Assembly: GCF_907164915.1 (NCBI RefSeq)
Contig: NC_061870.1
Span: 3,500,273-3,564,272 of the forward strand
Direction: 5' to 3'
Length of the DNA stretch: 64,000 bases
From: Impatiens glandulifera
Lineage: Eukaryota; Streptophyta; Magnoliopsida; Ericales; Balsaminaceae
A program made the position numbers and the translations under genes. Of this stretch, positions 10,836 through 22,658 are shown in pieces. The notes below the pieces were generated by a model, which ran no database searches, had not been told where the DNA came from, and was given only the letters and a program-made list of their open reading frames with translations. Each line of letters begins with the position of its first letter. The stretch's first letter is position 1.

Positions 10836-13800
10836 TCAAACGCGGAAGATGTTTACCAAATCTAAACAATTAGATTTGGTTTTTCCCATGTCTTTCATCT
10901 CGAACTCTTTACCCAATTGAGCCTTCAATTTGTCAACTTCATATTGGCTCTTTGATGCTATCAACATATCATCAACGTACAAGAGTAGATAGATGTAAGA
11001 CTCATCTTGCAATTTGCGCAAATACACACATGAACTAAATCTGCTTCTTGTGTACTTGTGCTCCATCATAAACTTGTCAAGTCGCTTGTACCATTGTCTC
11101 GACGATTGCTTCAACCTGTACAATGATCTGTTCAACTTGCAAACCCAATTTTCTTTATCAGCAACTTTGAATCCATCTGGTTGATAAATGTAGATTTCCA
11201 CGTTCAAATGACCGTGTATGTCTGCGGTGTTCACATCTGGTTGAGCTAGCTCCAAATTCATCTGCGTTACTAATGCCAACAAAATTCTAATGGAAGAGTG
11301 TGTAACAACGGGAGAAAGTACCTCATTATAATCACCTCATTCCTTCTGAGCGTATTTTTTAGCTACCAATTTTGCCTTGTAACGAACGTCAAATTTTTCG
11401 GAAAATCCTTCTTTCTTAGCAAAGATCCATTTACCACCAATAGCCTTCTTCCCTTTTCGTAGATGCGTCAACTTGCATGTCTCATTCTTCTGAATAGATT
11501 GCATCTCATCTTCCATAACACCTCTCCTTTTTCTATTTTCAGTACTTCGACTGACATCTGAAAAAGTGGATGGAATATCATCTACGACTAGAAGTGCATA
11601 GGACGCCATGTTAACAAACCGACCTAAATTTTGAGTAACTCGTCTTGGACTATTTACAACAATTGATTCACGTTGTTCTGAAGGTTCTTGGGTCAGAACC
11701 TCTTCCACATTTAACTCTTCGTCTGTCGTCGGAGAGTCACTTCTAGTTGGGCTTATCTTTATCTGCTCAAACTCTATCTGTTGCGGAGTACAATCAATCT
11801 TGTCTGGTGTTACCTTATTCAACATTGAATAATCATCAAAAGTAACATCTCTACTGATAATGGTTTTCATTGCATCCAAACACTGGAGGCGATATTCTTT
11901 AACTCCTGTAGTAAATCCCATAAAAAAAGCTTTCTTTCCTCGTGGATCCAAATTTGATTCAACTCCATGATAATATATCGTAGAACCAAAAATATGCAAA
12001 GAATCATAATCAATTACAAGTTTTCCAGACCATACCTCTAATGGAGTCTTGCCACCAAGTGCAGATGATGGTAGGCGATTTACCAAATGTTGAGCGTATG
12101 ACACAACTTCTGCCCAAAATTTCCTGTCTAATCCAGCATTAGACAACATACATCGAACTTTCTCCACCAATGTCCTGTTCATACGTTCCGATACTCCATT
12201 CTGCTGTGGTGTTTTTCTGACTGTGAAGTGTCGAATTATGCCACACTCTTGGCATAACTTCTGGAATGGATCATTCTTGTATTCTCCACCGTTATCAGTC
12301 CAGACAACTTTGATATTTCTTCCTGTCTCGTCTTCAACTTGAGTTTTCCATTTAAGAAAAATCTCAAACACTTCATCTTTGTTCTTCATAGTAAACACCC
12401 AAACTCTTCTGGAAAAATCATCAATAAAAGTAACAAAATAATGTCTACCTCCAAGAGAAGGAGTCTTGGTAGGTGCCCAGACATTTGAGTGCACATAATC
12501 CAAAATTCCCTTGGTGTTATGGATAGTAGTGCCAAATTTTACTCGCCTTTGTTTTCCCAGAATATAATGTTCACAAAAATCTAATTTACAAACTTTTGTA
12601 CCTTTCAATAATCCTTGCTTGACAAGAGTTTGCATAGATTTCTCACCAGCATGCTCCAATCGCATATGCCATAATTTTGTTGCCTCTAATTCTTTACTGC
12701 TCCCGGAAGTTGACACACATGATGTCCCATTAACTATACTACCTTGATAGTAATACAAATTATTACTCTTCCTGATAGCTTTCAACATCATTAGCGCTCC
12801 AGATATTACCCTAAAAACTCCATTTTCCAATTTCACATGTAGGCCTTTCGACTCCAAGGCCCCCAAAGAAATGAGATTCTTTTTCATATTCGGTATGTAC
12901 CGAACATCTCTAATAATTCTGGTGGATCCGTCATCATTCCTCAGCTTGATTGAACTTATCCCCTTTATTTTACATGTATTAGCATCTCCTATGTAAACAA
13001 CTCCACCATCTAGCTCATTAAAGTCAAAGAACCTCTTTCGAACTGGTGTCATATGATAAGTGCATGCTGAGTCCAATATCCACGCATCAGGATGTGATGT
13101 TGTGTGTGACATCGATAAAGAGTATTCTGAATCTGCATCACATTTGTTTTCTGCAACATTCGCATCTTCAGAATCTTTCTCTTTCTTCTTCAACTTTGGG
13201 CAGTTAATCTTCCAATGTCATTTCTCACGACAGAAAGCACATTCATCTTTGGCAACTCTACTTTCAGATCTTCTTCCTTTCCCTTTTGATTTGCTCTGCT
13301 GACGGCCCCTGACCATCAATGCTTCATCTGCTGTACCTACTTTGCTTTTCCTTTTATCCTGCTTTCTCAATTCATGACTATATAAAGCAGAACTTACAAC
13401 ATCAAGAGAAACATTTCCCTTCCCATGATGTAACGTTGTTTCTAAGTGTTCAAATTCATCAGGAAGGGACGATAGCAACATCAACGCAAGATCTTCATCC
13501 TCAAACTTAACGTCAAGATTTAACAGATCTGCTACTAATTCATTAAACTTAGTAATATGTTCATTCATAGTAGTACCTGATTGGTAATCAAACCGGAACA
13601 ACCGCTTCTTCATAAGGAGCTTATTCTGACCACTCTTCTTCAGAAATTTATCCTCCAATGCTTGCCACAGTTTCTGTGCAGAAATTTCATTCTTCACAGC
13701 ACACTTTTGCTCTCTGGACAGGCATGATCGAATTGTTCCGCACGCCAACCGATTCATGATACCCCACTCCTTTTCTTCTATACCATATGGTTTTCCGACC

Positions 13801-13970
13801 TCAATAGAAACATCTAGACCCTGCTAAAAAAGACAATCTAAAACCTCACCTTGCCACATGCCAAAATGCCCAGTTCCATCAAAGATCTCCACCGCAAACT
13901 TCAAATTCGACATCGGTGTTCTCGTCCAGGATGACGAAGGAGTTGACGCCCCTTTTGAAGACTTCACCAT
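10836..13970 (-). pseudogene. gag-pol: Copia B gag-pol polyprotein with three stops, RT truncated
   Basis: One continuous minus-strand frame from ATG 13970 to 10836, broken only by TAG 13824-13826, TGA 13218-13220 and TGA 11337-11339. Domains in order: gag (ending in CCHC finger CAFC-x4-HWKINC, in which the TGA replaces one residue), protease WILDSACTYHM, pre-integrase KLWHMRLEHAGEKSM, integrase with IDDFSRRVWVF, WTDNGGEYK and TPQQNGVSERMNRT, then RT with NTADIHGHLN and YVDDM. It ends shortly after KEFEMKDMG, so the RT C-terminus and RNase H are absent. Without the stops it would encode most functions but could not complete reverse transcription alone. Confidence 0.93.
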
Positions 13971-13999
13971 GCCAAGGACGAACCTTCGGCTCTGACACT

Positions 14000-14328
14000 T
14001 GTTGGGAAAAACCCTGACAGAAACACAAAAGAGGAAAACAAACTGAAAGAACACTAACATAATTTGATAACAGAGTTCGGCCAAAATGTTGCCCACATCT
14101 CCGAGCACTAAGGCTATCAATTAATAAGGAAGAAGAGATACAAATTTGGGTGCAATAAACCAAAGAGGGGAGAGTTTCTTTTATACACTAAGAAACTTCC
14201 CCAACTCCCATCATCTTCCGATGTGGGATTTATTCTAATTGTGAAAATAGTTTCTTTTATATACTAAGAAACTTCTTTCACTCCCATTATCTTCCGATGT
14301 GAGATTCTAAATTGTGCCAAAAACAATA
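14000..14328 (-). repeat. 5' LTR of Copia B
   Basis: 329 bp, same ends except that the terminal CA reads TA. Just inside it (13985-13999, minus) lies AGTGTCAGAGCCGAA, a primer-binding site for initiator tRNA-Met with mismatches. Confidence 0.93.
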
Positions 14329-14333
14329 GTTGG

Positions 14334-15203
14334 TGCATTCAGATGTTTGTGGACCTTTAAAGGTACGAACTAATAGTGATGCTCTTTACTTTGTAACATT
14401 TATTGATCATCATTCCAGGAAGCTCCGAATCTATATTTTGAAAACTAAAGATGAAGTTTTAAACAAGTTCAAGAAATTTCATCCTCTTGTTGAAAGAGAG
14501 ACTGGAAAGAAGATCAAGTGCATTCGTAGTGATAATGGTGGTGAGTGTTGTGGTCTATTTCATGCATACTGCAAACAATATGAGATCAGACACCAGAAGA
14601 CACCTCCAAAGACTCCTGAGTTGAATGACCTTGTAAAAAGGATGAACAAGACAATTGTTGAGAGGATTAAGTGATTGCTTTCAAAAACAAAGTTGCCCCA
14701 ACGTTTTGGGGTGAAGCATTACACACGGTGGTACATGTTATTAATTTGAGTCCTACAGTTGCTTTGGACGGTGAAGTTCCAAATAAGGTATGGACAAATA
14801 AGCATATTTTTTATGATCACCTACGAGTATTCACATTCCAAAGGATGAAAGATAAAAGTTTGATGTGAAGAGACGTGAGTACATCTTCTTGGGTTATGGC
14901 CAAGATGAGTTCAACTATAGAATGTATGATCCAGTTACAAAGAAGCTTGTCAGAAGTCGTGACATTATCTTCTTTGAAGATGAGACTACTGAGGAAAGTG
15001 ATCAAGCTAAAGACGATGAGTTAAAGGTAAAAGGCGAGTTCATAAATTTAGATAAAGTTCATTTATCTGATCCACCTATTTCAACAAAAAATTGGGTGCA
15101 AGAGGATGATGTTGAGGGTGAACATCATGTTCACATGGAGAATGATAGTAGCGAGCAAGGTGAATTACCTATAATTCCACTTAGACGATCTATGAGAGAT
15201 TGA
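14334..15203 (+). pseudogene. pol: Copia A integrase
   Basis: Picks up exactly where 10410 stops, with VHSDVCGPLKV, then VTFIDHHSRKL, IRSDNGGE (a catalytic Asp in its usual DNGGE setting) and a diverged NDLVKRMNKT in place of NGVVERMNRT. A TGA at 14672 and frameshifts follow. The C-terminal part (14865-15203) has FLGYGQDEFNYRMYDP and the RRSMRD motif. The enzyme would join element DNA to the host chromosome. Confidence 0.85.
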
Positions 15204-15239
15204 CAACCTTCAAAAAGATATTCTCCTGATGAATATACG

Positions 15240-16800
15240 TTGGTGACAGATGGGGGGAGCCAAAGTCATATGAAGAGGCTAAGGATCGCGAAGAATGGGT
15301 TGATGCTATGAAAGATGAGATAAAATGTTTACATGACAATCATACATTTGAGTTGGTAGAATTACCAAAAGGAAAGATAGCTTTGAAAAATAGATGGGTG
15401 TATAGACTAAAGCAAGATGAGCATACTTCAGTTCCACGACACAAAGCTCGTTTGTTTTTCAAAGGGTTTAGTCAAAGAAAGGGTATTAATTTTGATGAAA
15501 TTTTTTCTCTTGTTGTTGTTAAAATGACTTCAATTAGAGTTTTCTTGAGTTTTACAGCTAGTCTTGATTTGGAAGCTGAACAAATAGACGTGAAGACGGC
15601 TTTTCTTCACGGTGAATTAGAAGAAGAGATTTACATGAATCAACCTGATGGGTTTATGGTCAAAAGTAAAGAGAATTATGTTTGCAGATTGAAGAAAAGC
15701 TTATATGGCTTGAAACAAGCTCCTCGACAATGGTACAAGAAGTTTGAGTTTTTCATGAAGGAACACGGCTATAAGAAGACTTCTTCCGATCATTGTGTGT
15801 TTGTACAAAAATTCTCTCCTAATGACTTTATTATTCTCTTACTTTATGTTGATGACATGCTTATTGTTGGTCAAAGTGTTGTGAGAATTAATAGGTTGAA
15901 ACAAGACTTAGGGGAGTCCTTTGCGATGAAGGATCTTGGACCAGCGAACCAGATTCTTGGAATTAGAATCAATCATGATAGAAAGATAAAGAAATTATGG
16001 TTATCTCAAGAACGATATATTAAAAAAGTGTTGAAGAGATTCAATATGGAGAAGGCCAATAGTGTTTCCACACCTCTTGCAGCACATTTTAAATTGAGCT
16101 CTGAATTTTGTCCTTCTAACGATGATGATAAAAAAATATATGAAAAATATTCCTTATGGTTCTGCTGTTGGAAGTCTTATATATGCCATGGTTAGCACAA
16201 GACCAGATGTTGCTCAAGTCGTTGGCACCATGAGTAGGTTCCTATCCAATCTAGGAAAAGAATATTGTGAAACTGTCAAATGAATAATGAGATGTCTTCG
16301 AGGTACATCAAGTTTGAGACTTTGCCTTGGGAATGAGAGTCCGAATTTAGTTGGTTATACCGACTCTGATATGGCAGGTGATGTTGATTCGAGAAAATCT
16401 ACTTCTGGTTATTTGATTAATTTTGTATGGGGAGTTGTTGTCTGGTAATCCAGACTTTAAAAATGTGTTGCGTTGTCAACCGCTGAAGCTGAACTTATTG
16501 CAGCAAATAAAGCTTGTAAAGAATTAATTTGGGTTAAGAAATTATTATCTAAACTTGGTTTTGTGCAGGATAAATACGTGCTTTATTGTGATAATCAAAA
16601 TGTGATTTACCTTGCTAAAAAATCAATATTTCACTCTAGATCGAAACACATTGATGTGAGGTATCATTTAATACGTGATGTTCTAGATAAAAGTTGTTAA
16701 TTTTAGAGAAAGTGCATACAAATGATAATGGCACTGATATGCTGACCAAAGCACTACTAAAAGGCAAATTCGAGTTTTGTTGTTCAACTACGGATTTGAC
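15240..16800 (+). pseudogene. pol: Copia A reverse transcriptase and RNase H
   Basis: RT is well preserved from 15308 to about 16130: ALKNRWVYRLK, IDVKTAFLHGELEEEIYM, SLYGLKQAPRQWYKKF and an intact YVDDM active site near 15846-15860. A frameshift near 16130, a TGA near 16280 and stops at 16446 and 16461 precede the RNase H, which retains GYTDSDMAGD, STAEAELIAA and SKHIDVRYHLIRD before stopping at 16700. A tail with DMLTKAL runs to about 16760 in another frame. Confidence 0.9.
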
Positions 16801-16831
16801 AACAACCCTTCCATAGTTGTGATGGGGGAGT

Positions 16832-17344
16832 TTGTTTGGTTATTTCATTAGGCTCTCAACTATGAAATAAAAAGCCCAGTTCGTTTAAGAAGTCCAGAAG
16901 ATAGAAGCCCAGAAGTTCAGAAACCCAGAAGCCCATAAGTCCAGAAGCTTAAGAGTCCTTTTATATTAAATAGGGGCAGGGTTGTCTTATTGGAAAAAGA
17001 CACTTGAGCTGTCCTCATTCTGTTATAAAAGGTGGATGAAGTGACTTATCAAAATACATCTGAAAGTCATCTAGCATACACTTGTAGAGAGATAGTGAGA
17101 TCTCTTATTTGTTTAGCTCATATCTTCAATTGTTTCGTGTTTAACATTTGATTATAGTGAAGCTTCTTTTGAACAAAAGTCTTGTAGTTTTACTCCTTGA
17201 TTTGAGGAGGTTTTCCACGTTAAATTTTTGGTGTTCTTGTTTGCAATTTTTTTATGTTTGTTGTTTCTCGCTCCTAAAGATCCAATTAAGTGGGAAATAG
17301 TTTATTATCACGAGTGTGGTGATTATTCCGCTTTATTCCGAACC
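16832..17344 (+). repeat. 3' LTR of Copia A
   Basis: 513 bp, starts TGTTTGG just after the purine tract. It differs from the 5' copy by many substitutions, a 25-bp insertion near 17138 and a deletion in the AGAAG array. It ends AACC where CA is expected. Confidence 0.88.
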
Positions 17345-17349
17345 CTTCT

Positions 17350-17790
17350 CTCTACTGCATATTCTTTATGCTTCTGTTAATCATATCTTGCAAGATCTTC
17401 TTTTGTCCTGACGCAATGTATAGTTTGCGTCAATCGCAATGTATATAGTTTGCGCAAACTAAAATCATCTCCAATCAGAAGAATCAATGGTGAAGAAGAA
17501 CCGACGGTGAAGAAAAATGTTGTAGATTAGCTGATATTCTTCTAGATCTGAAAGGTATAGAAGACAACGGCAAAGTCGTGTCTGATTCTGGAGATCGCCT
17601 AAGAGCAGCTTCGCGAGGGAGAGAAGTCGTGTCTGATGTATGGTGCTTGAGTTGTTGTAGATCTCATAGAGAAGAAGAGAGAATAAGAGACAATCGCAAC
17701 AGCCGAGAGCTTGCTAAGAGGAGAAGAGAGAAAAAGAGAAGAAGAAACAAAATTAAGGGTGAAAGTGTCATTTTATAAGCCATAAAAGTT
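17350..17790. other. Stretch between Copia A and Copia C (MULE body)
   Basis: Holds two near copies of a 'gcaatgtatagtttgcg' motif (17414-17455) and a purine-rich segment repeating GTCGTGTCTGAT (about 17575 and 17626). A short open frame at 17578-17778 is low-complexity Arg/Glu/Ser and probably not a gene. May be captured exon sequence. Confidence 0.35.
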
Positions 17791-17795
17791 ATTTT

Positions 17796-18319
17796 TGTTG
17801 GAATTTTTAGGGTCACTAGTATAATAAATAATTGTGTAATTGTCATATTTAATATAAGTCAAAGTAATGTGATCTAATGTGATTAAGTTTATGGCTTATG
17901 AGTGTATTTGTCATGAATATAAAGTGAGTATTCCTAAGTAGAATTTCTAATTTTATAAAGGGGCTGAATTAGAAATAACTTAACTATTATAACTAACTTA
18001 ATGTTGGTTATATGTAACGGTAATGGTCCCCATTTGAAGTACGGCCAATTCTCCTTTGCGTCCCCATCAACAAAGAGATAAATATATTGACGTGCTCATC
18101 AAATGGAAGAACCATCTAATAAAATGGAAGAACCATTCCATATAAGGAAAGAGAAGATTAAAGAATCATTTTAATTCATGCAAAGTCTAAGAAAGAGAAG
18201 ATTCATGATTTATCAAATTAAGGTGATTCATGATTTATCAAATTAAGGTATGTTTCCACCGCATTCAGATTTTATTTTCTCACACATTAAATTATGATCT
18301 AATTAGGATAATTCTAACA
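17796..18319 (+). repeat. 5' LTR of Copia C
   Basis: 524 bp. Near its 3' part two 22-bp copies of 'gattcatgatttatcaaatt' occur in tandem (18199-18247). Confidence 0.92.
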
Positions 18320-18333
18320 ATTGGTATCAAAGC

Positions 18334-18678
18334 TATCTTTTTTTTAATTATGTGAGAAAATTATACCGGTGTAGGAATAAATATATTGATTTTGATAATA
18401 TTAGTAAGAATATATATTTTAGATTTGAAATTTTAAATCGGATTATATATATATATATATATTTATCTTTCATTAAGATTGATATATCTTCAAAATTAAG
18501 ATGGTATGATGTTATCATGAAGATTGATACGAAGAGATATTTGAATTATCTTATAAGATCCCAAGATTTAGGAGTATTTAGATTCTTTCAAATGATGATT
18601 TCGGATTATATATATATATATTGGTTTATTGGTTTTGATAATTTCAAACCATAATATTAGAAATATATATTGATTTTG

Positions 18679-18713
<35 letters not shown>

Positions 18714-20110
18714 TAGATTATGAAAATTTTTAATCGGAAAATATATCTTTCATTAAGATTCATATATTTTGAATTTTGATTAAATTTTATGAAGTCTATA
18801 ATGAAGATTGACGATAAATTAAGGGATATTTGAATTTGACATAAATTGAGTAAATAATGTAAAGATTTATGATATTATTTAATAATGTTTATTAGATTTA
18901 TGGATAGTTAGATTCACTTTTATATTTTTGTTAAAGGAGGAATCTGTTTCAAATCAGTTAATTATATATTATTAGATTAGGGATATTTGTTGTCAATGGA
19001 TTAAATGATATATATTATAAATTAAAGAGAGAATTAAGAAGGAATAATGTTTATGGTTATTTATATATATATAAATCAATAAATAATAAAATTTTAATTA
19101 TAACCTTTATTTTAGGATTTAAATATTAAAGTTAATGATTATTAATAAATTAATGAATAATTGAATTTGGCCATAAAATATTTGAAATTTGGTCAAATAA
19201 ATTTTAAAGATTTATTATTTAATTTGATTAATATGACACATTACAAATTTCAAAATCAAGTATTTGGCCTACGGTATAATTTTATTTTTTATAATAAAAT
19301 AAATTACATGATTTTTGTAAAATTATATATTATTGATTTGAGTTATATACAATAATATGACATTTAAATTTAAAATAATGATATTATTGTTCATTATTTG
19401 GATTGTATTGATTGATACAAATAATCACTAAAGTGACAATGTTTGTTGAAATTAATTCAAGACAATTTTGAATGGTAGTATTGTGTAATTCATGTGATTA
19501 TATTATTTGGCCAAAGGTTGATAATTAATTGACATAATTGCATTAATACTTGTGATGGTAAATATGTAATAATTATAAAGTTTTATTTATGTGAATAATT
19601 AATCCATCCATCCAAAGATAGATTGATTATTTGACATTTCTTATTATTAATGTTTAATCATTACACCAAAATACTATTAGCAATTAATATTACTGTCCAA
19701 AGACTTGATATTAATGTTGCATTAAGTATTTTGAGATGGGATAAATCATTATTTAAATTTAGTTGTTACTTAAATTTATAAATGTGAGCAACTATTTTAT
19801 TGAATATTTTAAGTGATGGGCTATAATTTTTATTATGTCAAGTTAAAGATAATTTTTTTCTTAGACGAGACCGCAATATTTTTTTTGAGGATATTGAGTT
19901 TAAGGGGAGAAATGATTTTGTCTTTAAAAATGATTTAGATCAATAATTCATATTGTGGAAGATTTGATTTATATCTCAAGTGTTTTTTGACATTGATAAG
20001 GATTTTATTGATATTGATGATAATGTTCAAAAATCAAGAGTAACAAGACAATATTGATCAAATTAAGTACAAACTCAAAATCAATTGTCTTTATGACAAT
20101 CTAGTTTATT
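18334..20110 (+). other. Non-coding body of Copia C
   Basis: AT-rich, no gene, short TA tracts at 18444-18461 and 18684-18712. From about 19390 to 19850 it matches the reverse complement of 39700-40110 in Copia D. Confidence 0.6.
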
Positions 20111-20930
20111 TGATTTACTTTTAATGACAATTTATGGTACTCGTTGCATATTTTGATATGGAGTTTCACCATAATAGATGTTAATGGATTTTTTAATAGA
20201 GACATTGAAAAAACAATTTGGTGCAATAAGAAAACTTTGTGTCGAAAGATCAAATTAATATAGTTTGCAAATTAAAGAAATTCATGTATAGAATTAAAGA
20301 AGAGTCTCGTTAGTGATACCATAAATTCCACAAAATAACAATTCTCTCTTTTGGTTTTGAGGTGAATATAATTGATTATTTGTGTATCACAAGTTAAGTG
20401 GGAGTAAACGTCTATTTATGGTTTTATACATGGGTGACATTTTGTTTGTCACAAATTTTCTTGACATTAAGTAGCAAACATTTATGAGATATTTGAAAAG
20501 AACTAAAAATTAAATGCTCACATATAGGAAGTCGGATAGTCTTGAGCTCATTGAGTATTCTAACTCCGATATTACGGGATGCCTAAACAGTATGAAATCC
20601 ACTTCAGGTTATATTTTTCGATAGCTGGTTTTTTCATTACTTAAAGAAGTGTCAAACAAACACTTATGATGTCATCCACTATTGCAGCGGAATTTATGAC
20701 ATGTTACTAGGCATCAAATTAAGTGATATTGACATCAAGTTTATTGTTATGAAATAAATGATACAAAGTGGATAAATTTCTATAAAATATTTATGTACAA
20801 ACTCTATGGTTATGAACCTCTTGATAATGGGTTTATCGTTCAGTGTCTTTCATAAGAATATTACTCGTATGAGTGTTGTAAAGATCGATAATCTCTAACT
20901 TCAGTGGGAGTTTGTAGTTTGGTTGTCTTT
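20110..20930 (+). pseudogene. Copia C reverse transcriptase / RNase H remnant
   Basis: Fragments in several frames. Most readable is about 20495-20700: a YRKSD start, then EYSNSDITGC and MKSTSGYIF, the RNase H segment usually written YSDSDYAGC...KSTSGY, followed by an STIAAEF-like piece. Upstream text around 20300-20440 resembles the RT C-terminal region. No frame is usable. Confidence 0.7.
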
Positions 20931-21280
20931 CAATTTAGTTATTTTATAGATATTTATGAGATTTTTTATTCTGATCAGAAATTACGTATTATTAAGTTCA
21001 TTACACTTTGTATAATTATATTTAAAGTATGATCTCACTAAAGTCAAGTAGGACCAATTGAAAATTGACATGAAAAAATCACCTTGTATGAAATTTTCAT
21101 TCCTCACATTTATGATGATTTGTCAATTAATTGTATTGATTTATGTGATCATTGTTGGGTCTAGTTGTGCTTATATTGATATAATTAATTGATAAAATTG
21201 TTTAATACAACATATGATTGAGATGACATAACACTTCAGGCGCATTATGGTTATACATTTATTTTTGTACATACGGAGAT

Positions 21281-21843
21281 TGTTGGAATTTTTAGGGTCA
21301 CTAGTATAATAAATAATTGTGTATTTGTCATATTTAATATAAACCAAAATAATGTGATCTAATGTGAGTAATTTTATGGCTTATGAGTGTATTTGTCATG
21401 AATATAAAGTGAGTATATCTAAGTAGAATTTCTAATTTTATGAAGGGGCTGAATTAGAAATAACCCAACTATTATAACTAACTTAATGTTAGTTATATGT
21501 AACGGTAATGGTCTCCATTTGAAGTACAACCAATTCTCCTTTACGTCCCCATCAACAGAGAGAGAAATCTATTGACGTGCTCATCAAATGAAAGAACCAT
21601 TCCATATAAGGAAAGTCAATCTATGGATGTGTTAATAAAATGGAAGAACCATTCCATATAAGGAAAGTCTAAGGAAAGAGAAGATTAAAGAATCATTTCA
21701 ATTCATGCAAAGTCTAAGAAAGAGATTCATGATTTATCAAATTAAGGTGATTCATAATTTATGAAATTAAGGTATGTTTCCGCCACATTCAGATTTTATT
21801 TTCTCGCACATTAAATTAGGATATAATTATGATAATTCTAACA
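21281..21843 (+). repeat. 3' LTR of Copia C
   Basis: 563 bp. Longer than the 5' LTR, mainly through a partial duplication around 'gaaccattccatataaggaaag' (21594-21665). Confidence 0.92.
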
Positions 21844-21920
21844 ATTTTTGCAAAAATTATTGGTCCTAAGTTATTTTTGGAATTTTGAACTATATTAAGG
21901 GATATTTCATCAAATTTCCC

Positions 21921-22575
21921 TAAATAAAAACACACACAAAAAATTAGAATGATTTAACTAGAAATGTTAGAATTCTGAAATTAAAAACTTTCTTACATAA
22001 AGATTATGGCTTCAAAATTTCTTAGTCATAACTTGCACAGATTTGTAACTTCATATTTTGGATCTTTTGATAAAATTAGATGGGAGTTAGTTCGTTTTAG
22101 TCAAGGGTTTTCTGTTTCTTCAAGTTCTTTGATATGTCTTTTGTATTTGGTTGAAATTTTATTATTATATTTTTATTGCTATTAAATTTTGTATCTTATA
22201 TTATTTTTATCATATTTATTTCTTTCATTTTATATTTAAAAGAATAGAAATAAAGTATTCCAAAATGAAAAAAAAATGATTGTTTTGATTTAAAAAAAAC
22301 ACAGTGAACGATGAAGTGTAGCAATAGCTTAATCCTTAAATTTGAAAGAATTGGGATGTTTAAGCTTTAAATGGTATGTCAAGCAATTTAGGACTAAACA
22401 ATCCAATTGATTGATAAAATAAATCAAGATATATATGAGATAGGAATATAAATAATGTTAAAAGATATAATATATAAAATATTATTGTTAAGAATATTAA
22501 ATATTGTTGTAATATTATTATTAATATATATTTAAATGTTTATATATTAAACATAAACATAGAAAAATTACAGGT
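21921..22575. other. AT-rich spacer, no gene
   Basis: 22454-22570 contains an imperfect palindrome around AATATTAAATATTGTTGTAA that has a counterpart at 43905-44080. Confidence 0.45.
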
Positions 22576-22658
22576 CAACGATTTATGACGAAAAAAAGAC
22601 CACGAATCTACGTGGATGGTTACGTTTGCATGAGAGAGAAATAAAAAAAATCATCACT

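Larger units (their letters stand above)
10416..14328 (-). mobile_element. Copia B, nested in Copia A
   Basis: Two 329-bp LTRs (14000-14328 is the 5' one, 10416-10744 the 3' one) bounded by TGTTG...CAACA. Perfect 5-bp target duplication GTTGG at 10411-10415 and 14329-14333, lying inside the Copia A integrase text. By eye the LTRs differ at about 15 positions. The element is 3.9 kb because the end of RT and all of RNase H are missing. Confidence 0.96.
8418..17344 (+). mobile_element. Copia A, LTR retrotransposon interrupted by Copia B
   Basis: Two related LTRs (8418-8924 and 16832-17344), a primer-binding site just inside the first and a purine tract (ATGGGGGAGTT) just before the second. Gag, protease, integrase, RT and RNase H follow in Ty1/copia order on the plus strand. 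Without Copia B and its duplicated GTTGG the element is about 5.0 kb, normal for Copia. Flanking pentamers TTTCT (8413-8417) and CTTCT (17345-17349) match at 4 of 5 positions. Coding regions carry many stops, so it is dead. Confidence 0.9.
17796..21843 (+). mobile_element. Copia C, largely non-coding LTR retrotransposon
   Basis: LTRs at 17796-18319 and 21281-21843 (TGTTGGAATT...TTCTAACA), primer-binding site TTGGTATCAAAGC at 18321-18333, perfect target duplication ATTTT (17791-17795, 21844-21848). The 3-kb body has no long frame and only an RT/RNase H remnant near its 3' end. It is colinear with Copia D at 37760-41974, so both belong to one family. Confidence 0.93.
6993..21920. mobile_element. 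Candidate Mutator-like (Pack-MULE type) element, split by retrotransposons
   Basis: The left end at 6993 (GAGAAATTTGACAAAATGAC) and the inverse of the right end at 21920 (GGGAAATTTGATGAAATATC) match over about 30 bp, as terminal inverted repeats. The flanking 9-mers 6984-6992 and 21921-21929 (TAAAAAAAA and TAAATAAAA) agree at 8 of 9 positions, the duplication size of Mutator-like elements. Removing Copia A (with B) and Copia C leaves about 2 kb holding exon-like pieces and no transposase. The duplication is AT-rich, so support is moderate. Confidence 0.5.

Noticed and set aside
17578..17778. Arg/Glu-rich small protein
   Set aside because: Purine-rich low complexity, no conserved motif, inside the MULE candidate body.
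18352..19355. Small frames in the Copia C body
   Set aside because: AT-rich chance frames with Tyr-Ile repeats from TA tracts; Copia D does not preserve them.
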